A stretch of DNA of 64,000 nt, from the NCBI GenBank assembly GCA_014281115.1, contig JACONQ010000011.1:2108001-2172000 (forward strand), given 5' to 3'. The DNA is from Laburnicola sp. R22_1. Its lineage: Eukaryota > Ascomycota > Dothideomycetes > Pleosporales > Didymosphaeriaceae. A program made the translations under genes and the position numbers. Under the pieces are notes generated by a model. That model was given only the letters and a program-made list of their open reading frames with translations, was not told where the DNA came from and searched no databases. Of the stretch, positions 20,621 through 34,793 are shown in pieces (within the stretch, counting starts at the first letter, position 1; each line of letters begins with the position of its first letter).

Positions 20621-23600
20621 TTTTTGTTAGAAAGGCCGTAAAAGGTAGTTAAAAAGTAGTGAGTTAATTATAAAGTACATAGAGACATAAGGTTAGAAAT
20701 CTAGCTATTATATAGGTCTTAATAAGATGCTAGTCCTAATCTAGTAATTCTAGTATTTTAATAGTTCTCTAAGTTAGAAGATTAGAGTAAATTGTATCTA
20801 AAATAGATTAAAAGGCAATAACCTTAGTACTAGAGTTATTACTAGGCTAGAGTTATCCTTAAAAGCTAGCTTTATAATATATTAGGTAATCTTCTCTCTT
20901 TTTTCTTATTCTTTATTAGGAAAGTTTTTTCTAGAGAGGCTGCTTAACTATGCATAGACGTGCGCATATGTGTGTAAGGGCGGTATATAGCCTTATAGGG
21001 CTAACCTATTAGAGATAGCTAGAATAGTTAAAAGAGCTAGTTAAATTAATACTATTTTAAGATAGTAGATAAGAAAGGGACATAGGGGGCCCTTTCTTAT
21101 ATAGAGAGTAGCGTAGGGTATAGGCCTACGCTAGCTATACGCTAATACTAACTAAGAAAGGCGCCTTTAGAAAGGTAAAAGGCGTAGATAAAGAAAAATA
21201 GAGTATAAAAGAAAGATAATAGGGTATAAAAGAAAGGTAATAGAGTATAAAAGAAAGGTAATAGGGTATAAAAGAAAGGTAATAGAGTATAAAAAAAAGG
21301 TAATAGGATATAAAAGAAAGGTAATAGGGTATACTTAGTAGAGAGGCTAGTATAGGACTATTATATAACCCTCCTTTTAAAATCTAAAAATAGGAAGGAA
21401 AGTATATAAAAATAGGGTGTTTTAGTAAATTTTTAATATAACTAGCACTATTTTAGGACTAAAAAGAGTTGTAATAGAGGTAATAGGCTCCTATAGTTCT
21501 AATAGTAGTCTTAGATTTTAATTTAGTTGCTATTTAGTAAAGATATTAAGGAAAGTTATTAGGAGTGAATTAGTAGATTAGTAGAAAAATATAATAGAAA
21601 CTATATTTTAGTGTTTAGTATTCTACTAATAGATTATATTCTTAGCTCTAACGCTATATAAAAATATAGTTAGCTAAAAAAATTCTAGTTAGTTTATTAT
21701 GCGTAGGCGTAATTATATTACATAATATTCTCTAGTACTATAGAAGAGTGTTAAAAATATATTAACCTAACTATATAGTTTTTAATTAGAGTAGAGTAGC
21801 TTCTAAAGCTATAGGTGCTACTAGTAGTAGTAGGGACATCTAGAGGTAAAAGTGCTAAAAGTTATAGGTGCCCTATACACGCGTATTAGTTAGAGTGCTA
21901 TTAAATTAGTAATAAGCTAGCTAGCTAGGGAGCTACTAAGTTAGTAGTAAGCTAGCTAGCTAGAAAGCTGCTAAATTAGTAGGAACCTAGCTAGCTAAGG
22001 AGCTACTAGGGGTAAGGGCGCTAAAAGTAATAGGTGACTGCACGTAGTGAGCTAATAGTTAGAGGGCAGCTCCTAATTATTAGCGTTCTAGGAGACTTTA
22101 TTAGGCAGTTTACTATCTAATTTATTATCTAAGTATTCTTTTTATAAGAAATTAGACTTAGGGTTAATTTGGTTAGTAAATTTAGGATTATTATTAGAGA
22201 GGTTATTATAATAGATAGGCTCTTTATCTTCTAATCTACCGCTATAACAGGTGGCGCTATAATCTTTAGGGCTATTACTATAGTAAGTAATACTAAGTTC
22301 TCCTTCTAGATTAGTAGTTTAGTAGGGTAGAAGGGTGCTAACCTAGATTATTCTAGCTAGGGTAGTTTTAATTAAATAGTTAATTCTATAGGTAAGAGCT
22401 GCCTAATTTGTAGATTAGCTTCTCTAGTAGGTTTATAGTCTCTAGGTCTAGGGTTAGAAATAAGACCTAGATCCTACTATGTAATTCCTAGGGACTAGTC
22501 TTACTAGTGGCTTTCTTAGATAGTGGGAACAAGGTAACTAAAAGGCAATTTGTTATCTAATAGTTTCTTATTTAAAAAATGTAGCTTAATAGTCTTAACG
22601 CTACTATCTTTATTAAAGGCGTCTTTATAGCTTAGTTTCTAGTAAGCCTTTAAGTATATTTTAATAACTAAGATAGTAGGGCTAGAAAGCTAGATAGAGA
22701 TTTCCTTAGAAACGCTCTAGTTAGCTTTTAATAAGCAAATTATTTAGTGGGTATAGTTCTACTTTTTAAGTAGGCTATCCTATTAGGTAGCGTTATTCTA
22801 ATAGGAAGAGTTAGGTAGTAGAAAAGTCTATAATAGGATAAGGTTACTAGTAAAGGTTAGATTTTTATTATCTTTTTAATAAAGGTAGTAGTTCTAAGTG
22901 TTAACTAGACAGTTAGTTTACTTAAAAATTTCCTACTAATAATAAAATTATAGTCCCCTATTTTATAGAAAATAAACTATATAGTAATACTATATCTATT
23001 AATATTAAGCTAGGCTATAAAATAGGTGTTTACTTTTGCGCTTCTCTTCCCTATAAAGTTTTTAAGGGGGATTAGTGTCTTTAAGTGGAGTAGATTAGCT
23101 TTAAGCTATTTTTAAATAGCCTTTATATACTTTAAAGTAATAAGATTATAAGTGCTAGCACTAGTGTCTATGAAGGCTTATAACCTAAGAGCTAACCCTT
23201 AAAATTTAATTTGCACTAGTATAACTAACTAGAAGCCTCTAAATAGCTTAGAAACCCTTACTATCTTGCTGCCTATAGATAGCAATTTTAGTTTAGTATC
23301 TATATTTTATAGTTAAAATTATAGTTTATCTAAATTAATTAGTTTAGTAGCTCTTATATAAGCTACTAAGTTAAAGTAGTTTAGTAGCGCGTATTTAAAG
23401 CTTTATTATCTAACAAATTACCTACTTCTAAATTAGAGTAGTAGGTAATACTAAGTTTATTTAAATTAAAATTATTCTCTACTTTTATATTTACTTATAT
23501 AGCTACCTTAGGGTAGTAGTGTAAGTATAGGCCTTTAAGTTTCTTACTATAGCTAAAGTAGGCATTATACTTTATATACTATACTTTAGTTTAATTATAA

Positions 23601-24300
23601 AGAGTTAAAAAGAAAGGAGTAGATTTACAATAGGGTGTTTATTTTCTAGTTACTATATATAAGAGCTTTAAGTTAGCTTAGTAAACACCTTTTTTAATCT
23701 GTTTTTAGTTTAAGATTAATGTAGGTTAAGATAGAAGGTTATTATATACTATATACAGCACCTAATTGTAATTAAAAACTAATCTTAAATACTACCTAAT
23801 AACGTAATAATAGTTTAAACTTACTTGCACTCTATTTATATCTTATAAGCTTCTAACCTATATAAGGTTTACTTACGCTGTATATAGTACACCTAGCTTA
23901 TTACTACTACTACTATTATTAGTTATTCTTACTTATACCGCTACGCGGCGTACTTGCTTAAATAAGCTAATATAGCTATAATAGCTAGGAGAATCTTACA
24001 AATCTATATAATACTCTTATTACACTGGAGATTATTAATAAACACCTTATTCTTTACTTTTTATCTCCCTTTTTAGATTCTATTACTAATAAGAAGCAAT
24101 TTTATCTACTAGGGTAGGAATATAGTCTTTTTAGTTTTTATAAACTAGATAAGCTGCCAACCTAGCTAGTATACAAGGATCGCCTTATAGATAGTTAGAT
24201 ATACTAGGCTCCTATACTTCGCGGTCTACTGCGGCTCTCTAACAGTTTACTAGTTAAGAGATAATATGTGACTTAGTTATGCCAGATAGCTAACTATCTA
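20621..24300. repeat. AT-rich RIP block with gypsy remnants
   Basis: No open gene. 20940-21115 is homologous, inverted, to 27000-27130 (probable LTR family). On the minus strand near 23160-23200 a retropepsin-like AFIDTSAST can be read through stops, so 21.5-23.6 kb is probably a dead gypsy gag/protease region. Frequent TAG and TAA and scarcity of CpA are typical of RIP. Confidence 0.6.
21203..21340 (+). repeat. 21-bp tandem repeat, about 6.5 units
   Basis: The unit GTATAAAAGAAAGGTAATAGG recurs in register with single-base differences (mostly G/A). It lies beside the LTR-like segment 20940-21115. Non-coding. Confidence 0.85.
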
Positions 24301-24328
24301 TTAACTACTGTTAACAATACTACTATAA

Positions 24329-24478
24329 AGAAAGTTAATAATAAATTATTATTATTTTGTGTATATTTTGTTACTACTACTATATGCTAGGTACTAGGTT
24401 TTAGTGCCTTCTATTTTACTCCTCTCTATATATAGTGCGGACTCGACCTTGGTTAGAATCTCTACACGACGAAGATCT
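24329..24478 (+). repeat. Short LTR-like repeat B, copy 1
   Basis: About 150 bp running from an AATAATAAATTATT start through GGTTTTAGTGCC and CTCGACC to CGAAGATCTTTAATA. Other copies: 28037-28187 (-), 29200-29279 joined to 30252-30340 (split by a TA element), about 30972-31012 (-, partial), 42271-42418 (-) and 53573-53735 (+). Possibly solo LTRs (TGTTA...TAA(C/T)A ends) of one small retroelement. Confidence 0.7.
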
Positions 24479-24974
24479 TTAATACTAGGCTCCTATAGAT
24501 AATTATTTTATAAATAGAATAGAAGTCTAGTGTTATTACCTTAGTAGTAGCGGCATAAATCTTTAGTGTATACTTTTTAGCAATAGTAAGTACTTTAGGA
24601 ATAACGTTAATACCTAAATATATAGTAGGATATAGAGGTATATATAGAGAGATAGTAGAAGATTTATTAAAGACAACCTTAATATAGCAATAGAGCGACA
24701 AATATATATCTAGTATATATTATCCTTATTTTACTTATAAGTATAGTAGTAGTATATACCTATTATTATATTAACTTATATTATTTATAACAATTAGGAT
24801 AGTAGTTTACAACTTAGAATAGTAGAGAAGAAATAACTTATAGTATAGCCGCGCTAAAGTTATATCTCCCTAAAGTTCTAAGTAGCCTCTTTGTAAAGAT
24901 TTTGCTTATAGGAGTAGCTCTACACTAAGACCACTAAGCTTGCTTAGCAGTTTAAACACGCATTTTTATAACTA
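24479..24974 (-). repeat. Degenerate element E, copy related to 43249-43970
   Basis: The minus strand matches the plus strand of 43249-43640 over several hundred bases and runs directly into repeat D. A 79-codon minus frame (24462-24701) is part of this remnant. Product not recognised. Confidence 0.55.
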
Positions 24975-25085
24975 CCTTTTTACACTTTTTTAATTACTAA
25001 GTAGGGGCTCTGCCTTTTTTGTTATATTATTTAAGGTAAAAGCCTTTATTATGCTACCCCTAGGTAGTTAATTTAACGCCACACA
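24975..25085 (-). repeat. Dispersed repeat D, copy 2
   Basis: Inverse of the 6669-6785 repeat, extended by a shared TAGTTATAAAAATGCG-like segment also present at 54480-54495. Confidence 0.8.
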
Positions 25086-26940
25086 TAAGGGCTTTAATTT
25101 AGAGGGTAGTACCTTATAAAAGTTTTTATATATGCCTAGAAAGGGTTTATTATACTATTATTATAGAGAGTATAGCTAGCTATAGTTATTTAGTGTTTAA
25201 TTACTAGGTAGTTAATATTAAAGTCTTTTATCTCTTTTTAAAGTATTAACTTAAGACTTCTAGTTAACTTAAGTTATAATTTATCTTTCTAGGTCTTTGC
25301 GTCTAGTCTACCTTTTCTAGCTAGACTCTTAAAAGCCTATAGAAATGTTTAGACGTTTATTCTATTAGAGAGAAAGAGCTTATAAAACCTTTTATATACC
25401 TATTAGGAAGTAAAGAAATTATAGTAAGTCTTTTTTAGAAATTTAAAGAGTGCTTTAGGTCTATAATTTTTTTAAAGGGCTTAATTTATTTAATATTAAT
25501 TTTGCGCTGCCTTCTAAAGCGCGCCTTTAAGGCGGCTAAAAATAACTCTTATAAGGTTATTTTATAACTTAGTTATATATATTTATATAGTATTTATAGA
25601 GCTAGTGTATAGAAAAAAATATTATAGCTAGATTTTCTTTTACTATAGTATAGTTGTGGGATATAGCTTTATTTATATAAAAAGGTTATTTAATCTTTTT
25701 ATTATTATTATTATTTTAGTAATAGTTTGCGTTTATATAGATCTTATTATATATATTATTTAGCTAATCTTTAATACTAAGGCTAGATTGACCTTTTTTA
25801 TAGTACTTATTAATATTAGGTAGCTTTATAAAGTGTTTTAGCTTACATATACTAAAGAGTGTAGTAGAAGTATATCTACCCTAGGATATATCTATTTAGG
25901 CACTATTAGCAAGCTTAGTGTATATATATCTAGAAACTAGAAAGTAGTAAAGAGTATTATTTAGTTATAAAGTAGGCACTATAAGCTAGGGTAAATAATA
26001 GAGTATATATTTAAGCGCTAGCTAGGGTGCATATTAGAACGTAACTAGATAGAATAAGCTCTATTTAGTTATATAAAAGTAGCGCAAACTATATAGTAGA
26101 TTAGATATTTCTAGACTAGGGCTTTTTAAAGATATATAAGTGTAGTGCTATAAATTATAAGTATCTTTAATAAAAGTAAAAGCTTTACTAAAGATAAATA
26201 AGTCCTTTTTAATGGCTGCGTTATTAGCACTATTAATATAGGATTAAGATTTTTTCTTTATTATATATATTATAGTGTAAGGTATCTGTGCCTTAAGTAT
26301 AGTAAAAGCTTATTTAAATATATTAGCGCGCTTATATAAAGCCTAAATAATGCTCTCCTATTTAGGGTTATTTTTAGACTTTATAATAGCCCTAGCTACT
26401 AATTCTAATAACTCCTCTAAAAGTAAGCCTTAAGAAAAGTAATATTAAGCCTAAAGCTAATAGGTACCAAGTAATTATTTTATTTCTAGGCTATACTAGA
26501 GCAATTAGTCTAGTTTAAATTACGCTAAAAACGCGCTAAACTTTCTAGTAGCTTTAAGTTTAGTTTCGCCTTAGTGTGCAAGCTACTTAAAGTATATAAA
26601 GGACTACTTAAGAAGATAGATTATCTTTCCTAATTTTTTTATTTAAAAAAATAAAAAGATAATATAACTTTCTAGTTAATAGTTTTATTAGAAAGAACTT
26701 AATATAAACTATATTCTAAACAGCATACTTTACTTCTAAAAAAATTTATTTTTAAATTTAGAGACTTAAGTTTTAGTACTTTTATACTTTTTCTTAAAAT
26801 TAATTATTATTAGAAAACCAAAATTCTAGAGTTATAGAGATAGTCTTTCTCTATAACTTTAATTAAGAAAGCTTTTAAAAAGAAAAAGTAGCTAAAGAGT
26901 TATATAGCTGTGAAGTTGCTTATTTTCTTTAATTTTCCTA
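25086..26940. repeat. AT-rich RIP block, no recognisable gene
   Basis: Every frame is interrupted by TAG/TAA at short intervals. I recognise no family here. Confidence 0.6.
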
Positions 26941-27904
26941 GTAAAAGGCGGGCGTTGACTGAATCCGGGCGTTGAGTGCACGGACACAGTACCCTATACT
27001 ACGTACTATATAAGTAAGGGCCCCTTAGGTCCCTTTCTTATCCCCTATCTTAGTATAGTCTTAATTTAGTTATCTCTTTTAACTATACTAGCTATCCCTA
27101 AGAGGTTTGCCCTATAAGGACGTGTACGGCCCTTATACCTAACCTATATTTTTTAGACGCTACTTCTTTATATTTAATAATATACTTTATATAACACTTT
27201 TTATTATATAGAATTTAGTCTAACTTGTTATAAAAGTTAACATTGTACTATACTCTATATTTAATGCTTATATAGGCTTCCTATTTATAGTCTCTATCTT
27301 CTAGCCTAGTTAGCTAATAACCTATTACGTACTTATACTTCTAGTGCATCTTATAGGCGTTATTATAGTATTATAACTATTTTATAGATTTATACTCCTA
27401 TTTCTATTACTAAGAATAATATCTATAGTATAGTCTAAAATCTCTATATTTTACTAGCGCCTTTTTATAGTCTACTTCTATAATAACAAAGTAGTCTTTG
27501 TGTCCTAGTTATTATACTACTTACTATTTTTATTTAGTGTGCGTCTAGTATAGCTATTTATAATCTTAAATCTAATCTAGTTTCTTATATTTAGGTGTTA
27601 GGCCTAGTAATAGTATAGCCTCCCTAACCTATATTATACTTACCTTAATAGCTTCTACCTAGCTAATTCTTAATTCCTTAGAATAATTCTACTTAAAATA
27701 ATCTTGTTTACTATATTCTAGACATACGTAGTTATTATAGCGCCTCTACTTTTTCTCTTTTAATAGGCTATTATCCTTCCTTAGTTCTTAAGGTTTATAC
27801 GTTCTTTATAAAGACTTCCTCTTCTTTTAGACTTTACTAGCTATTATAATGTCTCTATTCTTATTATAGTATTTTTATATCTTTAGTTCTAAGCGTCCTA
27901 TTAC
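26941..27904. repeat. Probable LTR fragment and AT-rich remnant
   Basis: 26945-26995 is less AT-shifted and contains two GGGCGTTGA motifs. 27000-27130 is the inverse of 20940-21115. The rest is RIP-degraded. Confidence 0.5.
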
Positions 27905-28310
27905 TTATACTACTTTCGCGGTTACGACTTCGCGGTCTACTATAGCTCTCTAGCAGTCTACTAGTTAAGAGATAATATGTAACTTAGTTATGCCTAACTA
28001 TCTATTAGCTACTATTATTAATACTACTATTAAAGATCTTTATTGTGTAGAGATTCTAACTAAGGTCGAGTCTGTACTATACATAGAGAGGAGTAAAATA
28101 GAAGGCACTATAACCTAGTATCTAGCACATAGTGGTAGTAACAAAATATATACAAAATAATAATAATTTTATTATTAGCGTTCTGCACAATAGTATTATT
28201 AATAGTAGTTAATAGATAGTCTGCTATCTGGCATAACTAAGTCACATATTATCTCTTAACTAGTAGACTATTAGAGAGCCGTAGTAGAGCGCGAAGTTAT
28301 AACTATAGTT
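27905..28310. repeat. Imperfect ~120-bp inverted repeat around LTR-like repeat B
   Basis: 27910-28030 (CGCGGTCTACTATAGCTCTC onward) reads as the inverse of 28195-28305, with repeat B (minus orientation) between. The same arm also precedes repeat B at 24225-24320, so the arm is probably internal sequence adjacent to the LTR of that element. Confidence 0.65.
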
Positions 28311-29190
28311 TGCTATACGCACATTATATAAGTCTGCCTCTTATAATATCTGCAATATCTAAAAATTCTTCCCCTTTAACACATATAACACTAAGTCTTT
28401 TAAATCTAACTCTTTAATATGTGCGGCAAGCTAGCTTTTTAGCGTTCTAAGATTAAGTTATCTAATACTCGCAGTTAGATAGCTGCCAGAGAATTTAAAA
28501 CTAGCATAGACAACTGGCTAGGTAATATTAGCTATCTAGCCTACCTGCTACAAGATATAGTTAAGGCAGGCCTACTAGAGGACTAGATTAATTATACTAT
28601 TCTGGAGATTATAACTAATAATCTGTTTAGGCTATATACTATCTTTACACAACTCTAAATTCTTAAGTGCGAGGCTATCCTTTTGTATAGAGGCCTAAGC
28701 GATAATATAGTAATATTTATACAATAATAATAGCTCTTTACTATTATAATATTGGCAAGGCTAGAGGACAGACTAAGATATAGCAGTAGGCAACTATTAG
28801 AGGAGAAGAGAGTGTTCCTTATACGTTACTAGAGCGCACGCGCGTAGCTATGGCAGGAGAAGCTTCTAGTAGTAGTTAAGATTTTGCGGGCGCATAAGGA
28901 TAATAAGAAGTAAGAGTAGTAGCGCAATAAGGGTAAAGGTAAGTGGCAGTAGGGGAAGCACAAAGGAGATAGAGAGTGGCGAGGTCCTGGGGAGTAGTAT
29001 ATAGCTCGCTAGTTGTAAGAGGAAATCTACTATAGAAGAGTAACAAAATGGTTAGGTTAGTTACTATTATAATTATAATTATTATTATTATAACGAAAAA
29101 TATTATTAAAGAAATTATTAATTACGTAACACAGTGGTTAGTTAAACAACCGGCCCGAAAGTACGTGATATTACAGATTAACCCCGGGGA
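28311..29190 (+). pseudogene. Degenerate retrotransposon gag-like remnant
   Basis: From the ATG at about 28420 a frame reads MCGKLAF, IDNWLGNISYLAYLLQDIVKAGLLED and NYTILEIITNNLF, broken by TAG codons. It continues into a charged Lys/Arg-rich stretch (28780-29040). The size and pattern recall a retrotransposon gag; no zinc knuckle is seen. Heavily RIP-damaged. Confidence 0.5.
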
Positions 29191-29279
29191 AGAATTTAAT
29201 ACTACTATATAGAAAGTTAATAATAAAATTATTATTATTTTACATATATTTTATTACTACTACTATGTGCTAGATTCTA

Positions 29280-30251
29280 TATTAGGAAAGATTTTATGCG
29301 TATATAAGTACCTAGGGCACCTAAGCAGCCCTATACACGCCTATGCACGCTAATACACTAAATACGCTTAGAGCGCACTAGTAATACTACTTTTTTCTTA
29401 GTGTGCGTATATGTAAGGTTGCGTAAGAATGCGCACCTATGCTGCTAGTGCACCTAGGGTAGCTAGGGCAGCTAGAGTATTCTAGGTGCCTATACTACTT
29501 ATAAAATGCTAATTAATTAGCAAATAAAGCTCTTTAGTTAGCTAAAATTTAATAAAAAGCTTAGTAATCTACTTAGTAATCTACTTAGTAAGCTTAAAAA
29601 ATATTTGTTAACGTATAAAGGTAGAGTCTTTTACTAGATAGTAATTACTAGTTTATATAATAGTATTAATTACTAACTTATTATATAGAACTTCTACCTA
29701 CCCCTAAATTCTAGGTTTTATAGGTTTAAAAATAGAAAAAAATATAGTTTTATAATTATTTAAAAGAATTAGACAAGGCGAAAATTAGTGGCTTAGTAAA
29801 GAACACTATTTAAAAAGTATAAACTTTAATAATTTTTTAACTACTTTACTTTTGTTAACCCTTTTTAAAAATTTAAATAATATATTATTAGTACTATATT
29901 TTTATATATAAATATTACGTAATATATATAATAACTAGCAAAATAAAGAGTTTTTTATTAATTACTAACCAATTACATAATAAGAATAGTACTTTTAAAT
30001 TAAATAATTAAAGACTAGTATTTTCTCTATAAATCTATTACAAAATTAAAATTATAGCTTTAGTAGTAAAAAAGTTATAAAACTTTAAAAGAATTACTTA
30101 TTTAAACTATTTGTGTATATCTACGCAAGTCTACACATGTCTACGCATCTCTAAGCATTTTTGTGCTAGCAAATTGCTTATGCAAAAATGTGCTCATATG
30201 CGCATATCTGCGCACAGTTAAGTAGTCTCTCTAGAAAAAACTTTCCTAATA
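29280..30251 (+). mobile_element. TA-flanked inverted-repeat element, copy 2 (972 bp), nested in repeat B
   Basis: Ends TATTAGGAAAG and CTTTCCTAATA, TA outside at 29278-29279 and 30252-30253. The host is repeat B: left flank TAGATTC, right flank GGTTTTAGTGCC, contiguous in the other copies apart from one TA. This proves the TA target duplication for the family. Confidence 0.85.
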
Positions 30252-30340
30252 TAGGTTTTAGTGCCTTCTATTTTACTTCTCTTTGTGTATAGTGTAGACT
30301 TAATCTTAGTTAGAATCTCCACATAATAAAAATCTTTAAT

Positions 30341-32182
30341 ATCTTTAGTTCTTCCCTTAGCTTAGTAATTATCTTAGCTCTACTATATTTCTTTTTTTAT
30401 ACTTTTTTATAGAGGCAGTTATTAATATATACTATAACCTTAATTAACTTACTTAAGTTCTCTAGTTTATTATAAAGTAGTAGAGCGTTCTTTACACTAT
30501 CCTTTAGCCTATAATAGAAGGCTGTCTTTAATACTATATTGTCCTATTTAACCTTAGACTATAGTTGCCTAAACTTAGAAGTATACTTACTAACTAATAT
30601 TATTTATTATAATTGCTAAATCTATTATTTAGCTTATTACTCCTTATTAACTTTCCTAAATATAATTCTTATTTGTTTCTTAAAGTCTTGCCACATCTTA
30701 AATATAAGCTTAGTCTTATCCTTAGTAATAAAGTTATTTACTAATAGTTAAAGCTACTTAGCTACCTTCTTCTTAAGATATAAACTAGCTATAAGAACCT
30801 TATCTTATTCTATAGGGAATAAACCTAAATTATACTAATAGTATAGTTCTATATTAGTAAGGAACTTTTTAAGTCCCCTTCCTTTACTATACTTTTCTAT
30901 AGATAGTTGCATAGTCCTTCGTAACTATTAGATATATAGGTATTCTTAATAAGATAAGATGGGAAGTAGTATTAAAGATCTTTGTCGTGTGGAGATTCTA
31001 ACTAAGGTCGAGATAGGAAGTGGTATAGTTAATTAAATTAATTGTATTGTCTATCTTAGAGAAGCTTAGCTATTATAAGAAGTATCACGCTCTTTTTAAT
31101 TACTAAGCAAGGGGCCCTGCTTTTTTTGTCATGTTATTTGAGATGAAAGCCTTTGTCGTGCTACCCCTAGGTAGTTAATTTAACGCCACATAAGAAGTAT
31201 CTATCTAGTGCTAAGGCGCACTAGTACTATTTAGAATAGTATAAAAGTAGTGTAAAATAGTAGTGCACTAGCCTCTTTTAATCTTATAGTAAAAACACTA
31301 TAATTTACACTAACTACTAGTGTATAAAGGCTATATAATTAGACACACCTACCCACTATAATTATAGTAAAATTATAGTAATTTATAGAAACTATCTATC
31401 TAACACATCCTCTTAGCTTAGAACTATTCTAAGCTAGACCTATTTCTTTGCAACTATACTATAGCTTATAGTCTAAAAACTTCTATCCTATATTCTAATT
31501 TATTTAGATTAATCTCTTAGTTAGTAATTCTTTCCCTAATATCTTTAAGTCTAAGTTAATTAACAAACTTAGTCTATTTGCTAGCTAGTAGAGCCTTTAT
31601 AAGACTATATGCTACCATTTTCTCTAATTATTAGTACTAGACTTTAATAGCTCCACGTACTACTTCTTATTAAAGCTAATAATTATATATATTAATATAC
31701 CTAAGCTTTATTTATATCTTAGCAATTTCTTTAGTAATAAGTTAGATAGTTTGTTAATTATTGCAACTAATAGTAATTGTTAAGGGTAAGAGTTTAATCT
31801 TAAGTTTAGCAATTAACTAAGCTATAAAGAGTGCCTTCTTTACAATCTATAAGAGAGCTAGCAACTTAGCTTTAGTTATTAAAGTTATAATAGTATCTTG
31901 TTTATTTACCTTTTAGGCTATAAGACTACTAAATAGCTTAATAATATATTCTTATAAGCTCTTTCTATTAAGGTTATTATCTATAAACAACGCGTTGCTA
32001 GCAACCTTATAGGTGTCTACTCCTTTAAAGCGTAACCCTAGTAATTAGGTAGAAAATAGGTATAGCAGTACACGATTAGCGGCGTTATAATAGGATTGAT
32101 TTTATTTTTTACTAGTATTAGTTAATCTTTGTCTTTATAGCAAGTCCTTCTTAACGTAGTAGTTTAACTACTAATATTAGAG
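30341..32182. repeat. AT-rich RIP block
   Basis: Contains a partial repeat B (30972-31012, -) and repeat D copy 3 (31087-31189, -, unusually little decayed). Minus-strand retroelement-like fragments are interrupted by many stops. No gene. Confidence 0.55.
31087..31189 (-). repeat. Dispersed repeat D, copy 3
   Basis: Inverse orientation relative to copy 1; it keeps TTTTTGTCATGTTATTTGAGA and CTTTGTCGTGCTACCCC with few C-to-T changes, so it is close to the ancestral sequence. Confidence 0.8.
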
Positions 32183-33178
32183 TGTGAAAAGTGGATAAAT
32201 AGATAAGAAGGTGATCGAGTTGGTATTGTTAAACTGGTTGATTTTTTTTTAATAAACTGGCTACCTAGCAATCTATATATAAAATAATTTAGACTAACGA
32301 ACACTTAGTTTTTGTATAGTTTAATTATGCCTTTAACTTTTATACGTGCTAGTGTTTTAAACTAATGTTTGAACTAGTGTTTTATATGCAATAGTGTTTT
32401 ATATGCGAGCTATTGTTTTATATACAGACTAGTGTTTTATATGCAAGCTATTATATGCAAACTAGTGTTTTATATGCAAACTAGTGTTTTATATGCAAAC
32501 TAGTGTTTTATATGCAAACTAGTGTTTTATATACAAACTAGTGTTTTATATGCAAACTAGTGTTTTATATGCAAACTAGTGTTTTATATACGAGCTATTG
32601 CAAACTTTGTTTTACTATTACTTAGTTGTGACGTTAACAATAAACGCCTTATTTTAGCATAATTTATTACTCCTTAGTTTATTATACGCTAATGTATTTT
32701 ATATTATAAAACAAGTCTTTTATATGTTATTTTTTGTTTTTTAGGAATAAGTAATTTAATACATATAATATTGTCTTGTTTAGTATATTCTTTTTAGCAA
32801 TTGCTCAAAATTGTTAAAGCGCTTGATTGCGACAAGTTTGTCAAAAGTTATTGATTTAGAAAAATTAATTACGAGCTTATTTATATTACGATAGCGTATT
32901 TTATAATATTTATTAGGTTAGTTTTATATTATATTTTGGTTTTAGTTTTAAGTAAATTAATACATATAATATTAGATTTCTTACAATTATCTTTTAGTAA
33001 ACTTTTTATGCGTTACTTAAAGTTGACTTTGGCTTTAATTGCAACTTATTGTCGGAACGACTATTTTAGTTTATTTTTAGGTAGCTTATAGTTATTTATC
33101 TATTTATCTTTTATTATAACAGCGAAATTCTAACATGTTATTTTATTATTTATTTTGCTTACTAATATAGTTTTAACA
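32183..33178 (-). repeat. Copia 3' LTR (996 bp)
   Basis: Starts TGTGAAAAGTGG and ends TAGTTTTAACA on the plus strand. Contains a 19-bp minisatellite (about 32345-32600; unit with CAAACTAGTGTTTTATATG), with more units than the right LTR. Confidence 0.9.
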
Positions 33179-33251
33179 CGTCCCCGTAAGCAATATATGC
33201 TTTATTTAGGATATTTTGCTTATTACTACTATAGTTTTAACTCTTTTATTT

Positions 33252-34790
<1,539 letters not shown>

Positions 34791-34793
34791 TAA

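Noticed and set aside
21203..21340. CRISPR-like array
   Set aside because: Direct tandem units without spacers in a eukaryotic genome; a minisatellite.
24462..24701. 79-aa gene on the minus strand
   Set aside because: Chance open stretch in element E; related copies are interrupted and no family is recognised.
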